Origin: Collinsella sp. AF08-23
GTDB lineage: Bacteria > Actinomycetota > Coriobacteriia > Coriobacteriales > Coriobacteriaceae
Length of the DNA stretch: 64,000 nucleotides
NCBI RefSeq assembly: GCF_003479805.1
Contig: NZ_QUHV01000010.1
Span: 1 to 64,000, forward strand
Reading direction: 5' to 3'
The translations under genes and the position numbers were made by a program. Below the pieces are notes generated by a model. It was not told the DNA's origin. It ran no database searches and saw only the letters and a list, made by a program, of their open reading frames with translations. This document shows positions 37,810-45,910 of the stretch, in pieces. The first letter of the stretch is position 1. Every line of letters starts with the position of its first letter.

Positions 37810-38178
37810 CGCTCGATTGCGTTCTGCCCGGAAGTTCAATGGATGTGGATCGTATATATCCCCGAAGTGGCTAAAAACTACCGTTTTGTATCGCTCGTCC
37901 CGCCAAGGACACCTCGGCCAAAGGACCGAGATTGGAAAAACGCCTGTTCACGTGGGTGTAGTGTTTCCACGAATCGTTTTCGCGACATGATGCACCCCGG
38001 TTAGGGGCGCGTTTAGGGTGAAATGGGCAGCATGGCGCCGCGCTTATGGATACAAATCGGTATTTTTTAGCCAGTTTTGGCGCGCCTGCAGATATGAGGT
38101 GTCTCGGGTCATTCTCCTTCGCCAAGGCTCGCGTGTCAAGGGGCTCGCCCCCCCCCTTTTGGCATGTTGCGGCTGATC
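37810..38178. other. Intergenic region with 206-bp inverted-end element
   Basis: A 369-bp gap containing element copy 1 (37868-38073). The rest has a GGGGCTCGCCCC mini-hairpin followed by TTTT near 38138-38160 that may be a rightward terminator. No gene is seen. Confidence 0.6.
37868..38073. repeat. MITE-like element, copy 1 (206 bp)
   Basis: The 25-bp ends 37868-37892 and 38049-38073 are inverted repeats matching at 23 of 25 positions, beginning TGGCTAAAAA and containing TACCG and TTTGTATC. The same ends bracket copy 2 at 44284-44487. I see no target-site duplication and no coding capacity. Confidence 0.75.
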
Positions 38179-39525
38179 CTACGCCTCCGTCTTGGGCGAA
38201 TCCACGCGGCTCGAGGTCTTGGGGTGGATCGTCATGCTCTGGAAGCGATGCTCCATGTACGCGTTGTCGAAGTGCTCGGCGTAGAACTCCTCGACGGGCG
38301 AGCTCGGCGCGATGCCGCTCTCACGGCAGAACCAACAATCGAGCGCCTGCAGCGTCATGACGCCGTTCGTCAACATGAGCGCGGCCACTACCGTGGTGAG
38401 TGAATAGCGCATCTTCCAGGGGATCAGGTTGATGAGCTTGAGAAGCCTGGGCAGGCACAGCTTGATCCAGAATAGGCCGAGCGTGCCCCACATGAGCATG
38501 AACGGCGTAGACGTGCGCCCGGCGAATAGGATCGCCATCGGATCGGGCACGCCGGGCAGCAGCTCATAGGAGTAGCTCCATGCGATGGCGCCGAACGACG
38601 TCTGCATCCACCAACTCACAGCAGCCTCGAACACGCCGCCGATAACGGCACTCACTAGGAAGATAATGACGAAGCTCTTCTTGTAAAACCGGTTGAGCGC
38701 GATGGTGAGCAGCACGGCGCCAAAGCCGTAGATGGGACTGAACGGCCCGAACAGAAGGCCGGCTCGATCCTGGTAGACGCCCGGTTCGACGTACACCATA
38801 TGGAAGATGACCTCGATGATGAGACCGAGCACGCAGCACACCATGAAGACCCAGAACAGGTTGAAGAAGTTCAGCTTAATGTAACCCTCACCTGTAAGAT
38901 CGCGGCCGAGCATGCCGCCTGCCGCGGCAACGCGGTCTTCCAGGTCGCGCAAGTGACGCTGGAGTTCGCGTTCCTCGCGCAAGGTGGGGTCGATGGTGGT
39001 CGACAGACCGGTGAGGATGGCGAGCTGGATGGCGGGGCGGATGAGGTGCACGCCGATGCCCTGGAGCATGACGTCGATGAGGATTTGCCCCACGGTCATG
39101 ACGATGAGCGCGTATGCCCAGCGTCCGGCGTCGCGGCGGTAGCTTTTGAGAAGCGTCCAGCCAAAGATGATGAGCGCGACGGAGGAGATGAAGGTCAGCA
39201 CCGATCCGATGGCCGTCATGGTGAAGGTGAGCGTGAGGTCGGAGCCAATCAGTGCGCTTTCCTGTCCAATGGCGAGTCGGTACAGGATGATTCCGAAGTA
39301 CGCGCCCATAAGCGGGAGCGCGATGATGCCGTCGAGTGCGCAAAGCGCCCCGTACACGCGGATGATGAGCGGGATGGTCTTGCGCTGCTCGGCGGTGAGG
39401 TTGTTGGGATCGAGGTCGTTACCGGGCAGGTCGTAGTCGGGGTTGGATGCTGTACCGGCCGCGGCGCTCGTGCTGCTGGTCACGTGCTGCTCCTTGCGTG
39501 CGTTCGAAATGGGCTGTGTACTCAT
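38179..39525 (-). CDS. CmpB-type (ABC transporter type IV-like) membrane protein
   Basis: A 448-residue polytopic membrane protein of the putative ABC_trans_CmpB family. About nine hydrophobic segments are visible, and the family hallmark LLFGPFSPIYGFGAVLLT lies past the middle. The N-terminal half (to about residue 190) is an extra four-helix module not always present in the family. The ATG at 39525 is preferred to a TTG at 39546. No ATPase gene adjoins it, so transport function is not supported by context. Confidence 0.75.
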   Translation of the reverse strand: MSTQPISNARKEQHVTSSTSAAAGTASNPDYDLPGNDLDPNNLTAEQRKTIPLIIRVYGALCALDGIIALPLMGAYFGIILYRLAIGQESALIGSDLTLTFTMTAIGSVLTFISSVALIIFGWTLLKSYRRDAGRWAYALIVMTVGQILIDVMLQGIGVHLIRPAIQLAILTGLSTTIDPTLREERELQRHLRDLEDRVAAAGGMLGRDLTGEGYIKLNFFNLFWVFMVCCVLGLIIEVIFHMVYVEPGVYQDRAGLLFGPFSPIYGFGAVLLTIALNRFYKKSFVIIFLVSAVIGGVFEAAVSWWMQTSFGAIAWSYSYELLPGVPDPMAILFAGRTSTPFMLMWGTLGLFWIKLCLPRLLKLINLIPWKMRYSLTTVVAALMLTNGVMTLQALDCWFCRESGIAPSSPVEEFYAEHFDNAYMEHRFQSMTIHPKTSSRVDSPKTEA

Positions 39526-39746
39526 GGTACCCGTTTTGGCATGCAAGGGGGGAGCGGGCGGCCTGCGGGCATGGCGTGCACAAAGGGACGCGTACGCATC
39601 GGTCGGCGCCGGGGTCGGCTGCGCAGTTCATGCCCAATGGCACGCACGATGGCGTCCTGCCCGGGCTCCGCAATCGCCGCGGCGCAAAACGGCCCGCCGA
39701 CCGTGTGGTCGACGGGCCGGATGCCGTTATGGGAATCGCGGAGCGC

Positions 39747-41153
39747 TTACTCGCCCAGCAGCTCCTTCTTGATGGAGGCGGCGGCCTTCTTGCCGGCGCC
39801 CATGGCGAGGATGACGGTGGCGGCACCGGTCACGATGTCACCGCCGGCCCACACCTTGGGGTTGCTCGTGCGGCCGTCCTCGTCGGCCTCGATGAGGCCC
39901 CAGCGGTTGAGCTCGACGTCGGCGCAGAGCTTGGCGAAGGGGTTGGCCATGGTGCCGATGGCGGTGATGGCCACATCGCAGGGGATCTCAAAGGCGGAGT
40001 CGGCCACGGGGACCGGTCGGCGACGGCCGGAGGCGTCGGGCTCGCCGAGCTCCATGCGCTCCAGCTTGACTGCGGACACAAAGCCGTCCTCGCCCTTGAT
40101 GAACTCGAGCGGGTTGACGGGCTCCAGGATGTGCACGCCTTCTTCCTTGGCGTGATGGACCTCGGCCAGTCGCGCGGGCATCTCGGCCTCGGTGCGGCGG
40201 TAGGCCAGCGTCACGCTGTCGGCGCCCAGGCGCAGAGCGGTGCGGGCGGCGTCCATGGCAACGTTGCCGCCGCCGAACACCACGACGTTCTTGCCCTGGC
40301 GGATCGGGGTGTCGTAGACGGGGAAGTCGTACGCGTGCATGAGGTTGGTGCGGGTGAGGTACTCGTTGGCACAGTACACGCCGGGCAGGTTCTCGCCCGG
40401 GACCTTGAGGAAGCGGGGGAGACCGGCGCCCACGGCGAGGTACAGGGCGTCGAAGCCCTCCTCGTTGAAGAGCTCGTCGGCGTCGAACAGGCGGCCGGCG
40501 ACGGAATTGTACTCGAAGTGCACGCCGAGCTGCTCCAGGCCGTCGATCTCGCGCTTGACGATCTTCTTGGGCAGGCGGAACTCGGGGATGCCGTAGGTCA
40601 GCACGCCGCCGCCGGTGAAGAAGGCCTCGAACACGGTGACGTCGAAGCCCTCGCGTGCGAGCTCGCCGGCGCAGGCGATGCCGGAGGGGCCGGAGCCCAC
40701 GATGGCGACCTTCTTGCCGTTCTTGGGCTTGCACGCCGGGGCGCGGCCGACCTCGTCGGCCATGTCGCCCACCATGCGCTCGAGTTGGCCGATGGCCACG
40801 GCCTCGCCCTTGCGGCCGAGGATGCACTTGCCCTCGCACTGGTTCTCCTGCGGGCACACGCGGCCGCAGACGGAGGGCAGCAGGTTGTCGCCCTTGATGG
40901 TTTCGAGGGCGCCCGCCCAGTCTTCATCGCGGATCTTGGAGATGAAGCCGGGGATGTTCACGCCGACGGGGCAACCCTGCATGCACAGGGGCTTCTTGCA
41001 GTCGAGGCAGCGGTTGGCCTCGGCGATGGCGTCTTCCTTGGTGAAGCCCGTGTCGACCGGGCGGAAATCGCACGCGCGCTCAGCGGCCGGCTCCTCGTTC
41101 GGAGCAGTGCGGGGAGCGCCGATGTTCGGGCGATACTTCTTTACTTCTGGCAT
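39747..41153 (-). CDS. nfnB: NfnB: NADPH/ferredoxin subunit of bifurcating transhydrogenase
   Basis: Large subunit of the NADH-dependent ferredoxin:NADP+ oxidoreductase (also annotated as GltD-like or SudA). The 468-residue flavoprotein has N-terminal [4Fe-4S] ligands (CLDCKKPLCMQGCP and CGRVCPQENQCEGKC), an FAD Rossmann motif (VAIVGSGPSGIACAGEL), an NADPH motif (VVVFGGGNVAMDAARTA) and the FAD end GDIVTGAATVILAMGAGKKAA. It overlaps nfnA by 13 bp. The pairing with nfnA, and the absence of a large glutamate synthase subunit, favours NfnB over GltD. It lets an anaerobe exchange electrons among NADH, NADPH and ferredoxin. Confidence 0.88.
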   Translation of the reverse strand: MPEVKKYRPNIGAPRTAPNEEPAAERACDFRPVDTGFTKEDAIAEANRCLDCKKPLCMQGCPVGVNIPGFISKIRDEDWAGALETIKGDNLLPSVCGRVCPQENQCEGKCILGRKGEAVAIGQLERMVGDMADEVGRAPACKPKNGKKVAIVGSGPSGIACAGELAREGFDVTVFEAFFTGGGVLTYGIPEFRLPKKIVKREIDGLEQLGVHFEYNSVAGRLFDADELFNEEGFDALYLAVGAGLPRFLKVPGENLPGVYCANEYLTRTNLMHAYDFPVYDTPIRQGKNVVVFGGGNVAMDAARTALRLGADSVTLAYRRTEAEMPARLAEVHHAKEEGVHILEPVNPLEFIKGEDGFVSAVKLERMELGEPDASGRRRPVPVADSAFEIPCDVAITAIGTMANPFAKLCADVELNRWGLIEADEDGRTSNPKVWAGGDIVTGAATVILAMGAGKKAAASIKKELLGE

Positions 41154-41977
41154 GCGCAGGCCTCCTCATGACGCTTGGTGGAAACGGCCTCTTCGCCGCG
41201 GTAGCTGGCCTGGCGCGCGGACAGGTCGTCCCAGTCGACGGCGCTGGCGTCGAAATCGGGGCCGTCGACGCAGGCGAACTTGGTCTCGCCGCCCACCTCG
41301 ACACGGCAGCAACCACACATGCCGGTGCCGTCGACCATGATGGGGTTGAGGCTGGCGATGATCGGGATGTTGTGCTCGTGGCAGGTGAGGGAGGAGAACT
41401 TCATCATCGGCACGGGGCCAACGCAGAAGGCGTGGTCGATTGCGTCCGTCTCGCACAGGCGCGCGAGCGGCAGAGTCACGACGCCCTTCTCGCCCATGGT
41501 GCCGTCGTCCGTGGTGACGTATAGGCCGGCGAGCGGCAGTGCGTCGAACTGCTCATGCAGGATGAGGAGGTCCTTGGTGCGGGCACCCATGATGACGTAG
41601 ACGTTCTTGCCCTGCTCGCAGAGCATGCGGGCTACGGGGTAGGCGATGGCCAGGCCCACGCCGCCGCCGATGACGGCCACGGAGTCGCCCTCGATCTCGG
41701 TGGGCTTGCCCAGCGGTCCGGTGATGTCGCGGATGAAGTCACCCTCGTTGAGTTCGGAGAGGCACTTGGTGGTCTTGCCGATCACCATGAAGATGAACTC
41801 GATCCAGCCCTCCTCCGCATTCCAGTTGGCGAAGGTGAATGGCACGCGCTCGCCGGTCTCGTCGATGCGCACCATGAGGAACTGGCCGGCGTGAGCCTTC
41901 TTGGCCATCCTCGGGGCGTGGACGCGGAACTCGAACACCTTGTCCGAGAACTGCGTCTTTTTCAGGATTTCAAACAT
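41141..41977 (-). CDS. nfnA: NfnA: FAD/[2Fe-2S] NADH subunit of bifurcating transhydrogenase
   Basis: Small subunit of the NfnAB complex, related to the PyrK/ferredoxin-NADP reductase group. The 278-residue protein has the FAD-binding segment GERVPFTFANWN, the nucleotide-binding VAVIGGGVGLAIAYPVARML, and the [2Fe-2S] ligands in GTGMCGCCRVEVGGETKFACVDGP. The ORF extends to 42232, but the ATG at 41977 follows AGAGGGG and matches the family start (MFEILKKTQF). A likely -10 and paired ATGCGCAT sites lie upstream. Confidence 0.88.
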   Translation of the reverse strand: MFEILKKTQFSDKVFEFRVHAPRMAKKAHAGQFLMVRIDETGERVPFTFANWNAEEGWIEFIFMVIGKTTKCLSELNEGDFIRDITGPLGKPTEIEGDSVAVIGGGVGLAIAYPVARMLCEQGKNVYVIMGARTKDLLILHEQFDALPLAGLYVTTDDGTMGEKGVVTLPLARLCETDAIDHAFCVGPVPMMKFSSLTCHEHNIPIIASLNPIMVDGTGMCGCCRVEVGGETKFACVDGPDFDASAVDWDDLSARQASYRGEEAVSTKRHEEACACQK

Positions 41978-42051
41978 AGAACCCCTCTCTGATTGGTCGG
42001 GGGCGTTTGCGCAGGTAGCGCGCACGAGTGCCCCGATGAAGCCTAAGCGGC

Positions 42052-42091
42052 ATATGCGCATGGCGAATATGCGCATACGGTGTTCAGTATA
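42052..42091 (-). promoter_or_regulatory. nfnAB promoter with paired ATGCGCAT palindromes
   Basis: On the minus strand TATACT (42091-42086) is a good -10, though the -35 is poor. Just downstream are two copies of ATATGCGCAT (42067-42076 and 42052-42061), each containing the palindrome ATGCGCAT, 15 bp apart. The placement suits repressor binding. Confidence 0.45.
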
Positions 42092-42227
42092 CCGCGCGTT
42101 TCCCATTCGGGGTTCGAACCGATGTGCTATCGGGCCAATGGTGGGCCGTTGTTCGGTGGGCGTTGCTGGGAAGCAGCTAGGGATAGTTTTACAACGACTG
42201 CCCGGCGGTGTTCGTTGGCGTCTCCAT

Positions 42228-42256
42228 CTCAATTCGGTGCCTGTCCCTAAATTGAG
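42228..42256. repeat. 29-bp REP-like repeat unit
   Basis: An imperfect palindrome starting CTCAATT and ending AATTGAG, with core CCTGTCCC (GGGACAGG on the minus strand). It matches the two arms of the element at 45761-45910 apart from small insertions. It lies 9 bp beyond the pth stop. Confidence 0.7.
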
Positions 42257-42265
42257 GTTGGGCTC

Positions 42266-42895
42266 CTAGTGCTTGCCGTTGGATCCCGCGCCGCCGTTGA
42301 CGTGGTCGCGGGCAAAGATGACGCCGCGCGTCACGGCCAGCGCGGCGGCCTCAGCGGCGGCTTGCGTCATAAAGCCGAAATCCTCGGCCTCCTTGGCGCG
42401 CAGTTGCTTGAGCACGAAATCGGCCACGGGCATACGTCCCGGAGGGTCGCCAATGCCGGCGCGGACGCGCGAGAAGTCGCGACTGCCGAGTTTGTCGATG
42501 ATGGAGCGCAGGCCGTTGTGGCCGGCGTGCCCGCCGCCGACCTTAACGCGTACGTCGCCCGCTGGGATGTCCAGCTCGTCGTGGATCACGAGCAGCTCTT
42601 CGGGCTTCACTTTGTACTGCGCGCAGAGCTTGGAGATGGGCCCGCCGCTCGTGTTCATGTACGACTGGGGCTTGACCAGCACGACTTCGCGCTTGCCGCC
42701 CTCCTCTTCGGGGTCGTTCACGCTGATGAGCGCGACCTCGGCGCCCGCCTGGTTCTTCCAATAGCTTACGCCCGCCTGCCGAGCGAGGATGTCGATGGCG
42801 CAAAAGCCGGCGTTGTGGCGGGTAGCGGCGTACTCGTCGCCGGGGTTGCCGAGGCCGGCGACCATACGGATTTTCTTGGGCTGTGCTGCGGCCAT
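42266..42895 (-). CDS. pth: Peptidyl-tRNA hydrolase
   Basis: Frees tRNA from stalled peptidyl-tRNA. The 209-residue protein shows GLGNPGDEYAATRHNAGF with the catalytic His, KPQSYMNTSGGPI, HDELDIPAGDVRVKVGGGHAGHNGLRSI and RVRAGIGDPPG. The ATG at 42895 follows AAGGAG; the frame is open far upstream to 43966, but that part overlaps the next gene antisense-free and has no homology. Confidence 0.95.
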   Translation of the reverse strand: MAAAQPKKIRMVAGLGNPGDEYAATRHNAGFCAIDILARQAGVSYWKNQAGAEVALISVNDPEEEGGKREVVLVKPQSYMNTSGGPISKLCAQYKVKPEELLVIHDELDIPAGDVRVKVGGGHAGHNGLRSIIDKLGSRDFSRVRAGIGDPPGRMPVADFVLKQLRAKEAEDFGFMTQAAAEAAALAVTRGVIFARDHVNGGAGSNGKH

Positions 42896-43010
42896 GAGGT
42901 CTCCTTGCTGTTGATACTTCCCGCAGAACATGGTGCGTGTGCCGTGCGGCGCTGTCAACGACCCCCGCAGGGAGAGCATAAGTTGCTGGTATCCCGAGCA
43001 ACATGTAGCG

Positions 43011-44225
43011 CTACACGGGCTTAAGCCCCACCGCACCTCGAAGGGCGTTGAGCAGGTTTGCCTGCTTGGCGCGATGGCCTTTTCCTTGGTACCTAAACCG
43101 CATGTGGGCAAAGCGGTATATGGTGCGCGCGATGGCCTCGAGCGCTTGGATGTCGCGCATTTGGTCGCGTTGAATAACGATAACGTTGATGCCCATGCAG
43201 CGAAGGCCGTTGTTGCGGTTGCCGTCGTGGATGCGAGCGGGGAGCTCCTCGTGTCCCGTGCCGTTGTATTCGACGTCGACATTGGCTGCGGGAATGAAAC
43301 AATCGGCAACGGCATAGGGCATACCCGATGACATGAGCACCGCGTCATGCGTAAAGTCGATGCGGTGGTTGAGCAACATGCCGTCGGGTAGCGCGGCGCA
43401 ATTAAAGCCTCCGTACTGCATGGGGAATCCGAGCATGCAGTACTGGATGGTTTCTGCCGGCGAGGCGGAATTGGGTGCGACGAGGTCGACCGCTCGGCGA
43501 AAGGCATGGTCACGGCTGCTTTTGGTCCACTTCGCGATTGCCCTGAGTTGCTTTTTGGTGGCGGCCGGCTCGCATGAATAATGGGTCTGTTCAATCTTGA
43601 CCTGCTGGTTGCCGTGTGTGCGGTGCGTTGCTGTTCCATCGGGCGCGCCAAGGGGCGTATCGGAGACGTCGTTAATCTCGGGGTCGGTCTCGGCGGAGGT
43701 GTCGAGGCCGCTGAGGTGCGTTTCGGCTGACGCGGAATTGGGGAGCCGGATGCCGTCCATTGACGACCACGTTTTGCCCCTCGCAATGGAAAGCGTTGCA
43801 TTGTGAGGCAGGGAATACGTTCCAAGAAGCTCCATGAGGAGCGCGGCGATTTCTGGGACGGAGCGGCCACGCGAATAGAGATATGCGGTGAACGCGGGGG
43901 AGGTGCAGTAAAGACCGCGCTCGATTTCGAGGATGGATCCAGCGGGAAGATCGCGCGACATAACATGGCACGTCAGGGGCTTTCTGGCTCGGCGACATGT
44001 TGGGTCAGATACGAGAACGTCAAGGCGCTCACCGTCCTCGCCATTCCAAAGGGCATGGCGACCAAGATAATCAAAATCGAGTGTCGAGAGGTTGGGCTTG
44101 CAATTCGCCAGAACTCGGCGTTGTTCGGCGACGGTAAGCGACCTCCACGGAACGGCAGAATACGCCCCTCGTGCACGCCTGATTGCGCGCAAGGCCGAGA
44201 TATGTGAGAAAACAAGTGCGTCCAT
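43011..44225 (-). CDS. AbiEi-like protein with C-terminal nuclease-like (DUF559/Vsr-type) domain
   Basis: A 404-residue protein I cannot name. Residues about 45-130 resemble the AbiEi-type domain (HVMSRDLPAGSILEIERGLYCTSPAFTAYLYSRG). A Ser/Thr-rich linker (about 160-215) leads to a C-terminal domain with DCFIPAANVDVEYNGTGHEELPARIHDGNRNNGLRCMGINVIVIQRDQ. That is the Asp...Glu-x-Tyr...His pattern and following Asp-x-x-Arg-x-x-x-Leu helix of DUF559/Vsr-like PD-(D/E)XK nucleases. No partner toxin gene adjoins it. A 204-bp inverted-end element lies 59 bp upstream. Function unknown; DNA processing or defence is possible. Confidence 0.65.
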   Translation of the reverse strand: MDALVFSHISALRAIRRARGAYSAVPWRSLTVAEQRRVLANCKPNLSTLDFDYLGRHALWNGEDGERLDVLVSDPTCRRARKPLTCHVMSRDLPAGSILEIERGLYCTSPAFTAYLYSRGRSVPEIAALLMELLGTYSLPHNATLSIARGKTWSSMDGIRLPNSASAETHLSGLDTSAETDPEINDVSDTPLGAPDGTATHRTHGNQQVKIEQTHYSCEPAATKKQLRAIAKWTKSSRDHAFRRAVDLVAPNSASPAETIQYCMLGFPMQYGGFNCAALPDGMLLNHRIDFTHDAVLMSSGMPYAVADCFIPAANVDVEYNGTGHEELPARIHDGNRNNGLRCMGINVIVIQRDQMRDIQALEAIARTIYRFAHMRFRYQGKGHRAKQANLLNALRGAVGLKPV

Positions 44226-44283
44226 GTAAAGAAGCTACATCAAGGCGCGCGCCCGTGGCACGAGAAACGTGAATTGAGAAAAA

Positions 44284-44487
44284 TGGCTAAAAATTACCGT
44301 TTTGTATCGTCCGTCGGCTGCTGGCGGACGATTCAGACGGTCTTGAGCTCTTGTAGTTAAAGAAAACGCGGCGAAACTGCTTAAAAATGGGCACAAACAG
44401 GCGAATATAGCCAAATGAGGGTGGTTGATGGCACCAAGAACTGCTTCTAGGGTCATTTGGGGGATACAAAACGGTAATAATTAGCCA
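44284..44487. repeat. MITE-like element, copy 2 (204 bp)
   Basis: Ends 44284-44308 and 44463-44487 are inverted repeats (TGGCTAA...TACCGTTTTGTATC) that extend outwards by AGAAAAA on both sides (44277-44283 and 44488-44494). The ends match those of copy 1, but the roughly 154-bp interior shows no clear similarity to copy 1. Confidence 0.75.
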
Positions 44488-44568
44488 TTTTTCTAGAACC
44501 TAGATGCTTCTTAGCTGGAGCACCATGGAGGTAAGGTTCTCCATGGACGAAAACGGAGTTGATCGGAA

Positions 44569-44613
44569 AGAAAAAGCCCCCGTTTCCCAGACTCTAGCCT
44601 GGAAGACGGGGGC
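44569..44613 (-). terminator. Rho-independent terminator of prs
   Basis: On the minus strand a long stem, closed by GCCCCCGT/ACGGGGGC (44606-44613 with 44576-44583) and continued by TTCCAG/CTGGGAA pairing, is followed by TTTTTCTTT. Confidence 0.88.
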
Positions 44614-44659
44614 AACCTACCGCAGAACTCTGCTTGGTGCAGCTATGAGCGCGGCTACC

Positions 44660-45646
44660 TTACATGGCGAAGTCGCCGCCCACGAGCGTGCTTACGGACT
44701 GCTCGTAGTACACGGCGGAGATGGTCTCGGCGAACTCACCGGCGACGGAGATGGTCTTGATCTTGCCGCCTTCCTCAACGGGGATGGCGTCGGTGACCAG
44801 GCACTCGACGATAGGCGCATCGTTCAGGCGCTGGATGGCCTGGCCGGAGAAGATGCCGTGGGTTGCGCACACGTAGATGTCGCCAGCGCCGAGAGCCTTG
44901 AGCTCGCGCACGTTGGCGCACAGGGTGCCGGCGGTGTCGATCATGTCGTCGTTGATGATGCAGGTCTTGCCCTCAATATCGCCAATGATGCCCATGACTT
45001 CGGCCGCGTTGTGGCGCGGACGGCCCTTGTGCGCGATGGCGAGGCTGCAGCCGAGCATGTCAGAGAGCTTCTTGGCGGCCTTGGCGCGACCCACGTCGGG
45101 GGAGACAACGACCAGATTGTCGGTATCGAAGCCCTTGGCGTCATAGTAATCGGCAAAGAGCGGCAACGCGGAAAGGTGGTTCACCGGGATGTCGAAGAAG
45201 CCCTGGATCTGGCCCTGGTGCAGGTCGAGCGTGATGATGCGGTCGACGCCGGCGCACTCGAGCAGGTTGGCGACGAGGCGGGCGGTGATGGGCTCACGCG
45301 GGCCGGCCTTGCGGTCCTGACGGGCGTAACCGTAGTGGGTGATGACGGCGGTGATGGAGCGGGCGGAGGCGCGCTTGGCGGCGTCGGTGGCGATGAGGAG
45401 TTCCATCAGCATGTCGTTGACGTTGCCGCCAGCGACGGATTGGATGAGGAACACATCGGCGCCACGGACGGTCTCGTCGTAGCGCGCGTAGATCTCGCCG
45501 TTGGCGAACTGCTTGAGGGTGAGTCCGGAGAGCTCAACGCCGAGCTGGTTGGCGATCTTCTGGGCAAGCGGACGGTTGGAGGAACCGGAGTACACTCGCA
45601 GGATCTTGCTCATATCAACGGTCTTTTTGGGATCGGTTGTTGGCAT
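44660..45646 (-). CDS. prs: Ribose-phosphate pyrophosphokinase
   Basis: Makes PRPP from ribose 5-phosphate and ATP. The 328-residue protein has the flexible-loop YARQDRKAGPREPITARLVA, the DLHQGQIQGFFDIPVNHL segment and the PRPP-binding motif IINDDMIDTAGTL (family VDDMIDTAGT). The ATG at 45646 (MPTTDPKKTVD) follows AAAGGAGA and is preferred to the frame opening at 45676. It lies downstream of glmU on the same strand, a common pairing, but a terminator-bearing repeat element separates them. Confidence 0.95.
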   Translation of the reverse strand: MPTTDPKKTVDMSKILRVYSGSSNRPLAQKIANQLGVELSGLTLKQFANGEIYARYDETVRGADVFLIQSVAGGNVNDMLMELLIATDAAKRASARSITAVITHYGYARQDRKAGPREPITARLVANLLECAGVDRIITLDLHQGQIQGFFDIPVNHLSALPLFADYYDAKGFDTDNLVVVSPDVGRAKAAKKLSDMLGCSLAIAHKGRPRHNAAEVMGIIGDIEGKTCIINDDMIDTAGTLCANVRELKALGAGDIYVCATHGIFSGQAIQRLNDAPIVECLVTDAIPVEEGGKIKTISVAGEFAETISAVYYEQSVSTLVGGDFAM

Positions 45647-45760
45647 GACTTCTCCTTTATACGCCACAACATCCATACACGCTCTATATATTAGCCACTT
45701 TGCCAGCTATTTGACCATCGATAATCCGCCCAAGGAAACTTCATCGGTGAGAGGAGCGGT

Positions 45761-45910
45761 GTTTCAATTGGGGACAGGTACAAATTGAAAATATGCTGGG
45801 CTTGCGGCGTTCATGAAAAAGCCGGCCTTCCGAAGTGACGGATGGCCGGCGGACCCTTGGCGAAGCACCTCGGGCGGCATGTTCAATTTGTGCCTGTCCC
45901 CAATTGAAAC
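45761..45910. repeat. 150-bp REP-like element between glmU and prs
   Basis: Two 29-bp arms (45761-45789 and 45882-45910) are inverted repeats matching at 28 of 29 positions, with core GGGGACAGG. The element abuts the glmU stop codon exactly. Its interior contains the glmU terminator. A third, single unit of the same repeat is at 42228-42256. Confidence 0.85.
45815..45850 (-). terminator. Terminator of glmU
   Basis: Inside the repeat element: stem 45839-45850 with 45821-45832 (one mismatch, GCCGGCC core), followed on the minus strand by TTTTT. Confidence 0.8.

Larger units (their letters stand above)
44226..44659. other. Intergenic region with element copy 2 and prs terminator
   Basis: A 434-bp gap holding the 204-bp element (44284-44487), a small palindrome CCATGGAG/CTCCATGG (44523-44546), and the prs terminator. 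No gene is seen. Confidence 0.7.

Noticed and set aside
42111..42120. GGTTCGAACC, resembling a tRNA T-loop
   Set aside because: The flanking bases do not form a T-stem, anticodon arm or acceptor stem. No tRNA is supported anywhere in the window.
44523..44546. CCATGGAG/CTCCATGG palindrome near the prs terminator
   Set aside because: Short enough to be chance and not linked to a promoter; noted only as part of the gap.
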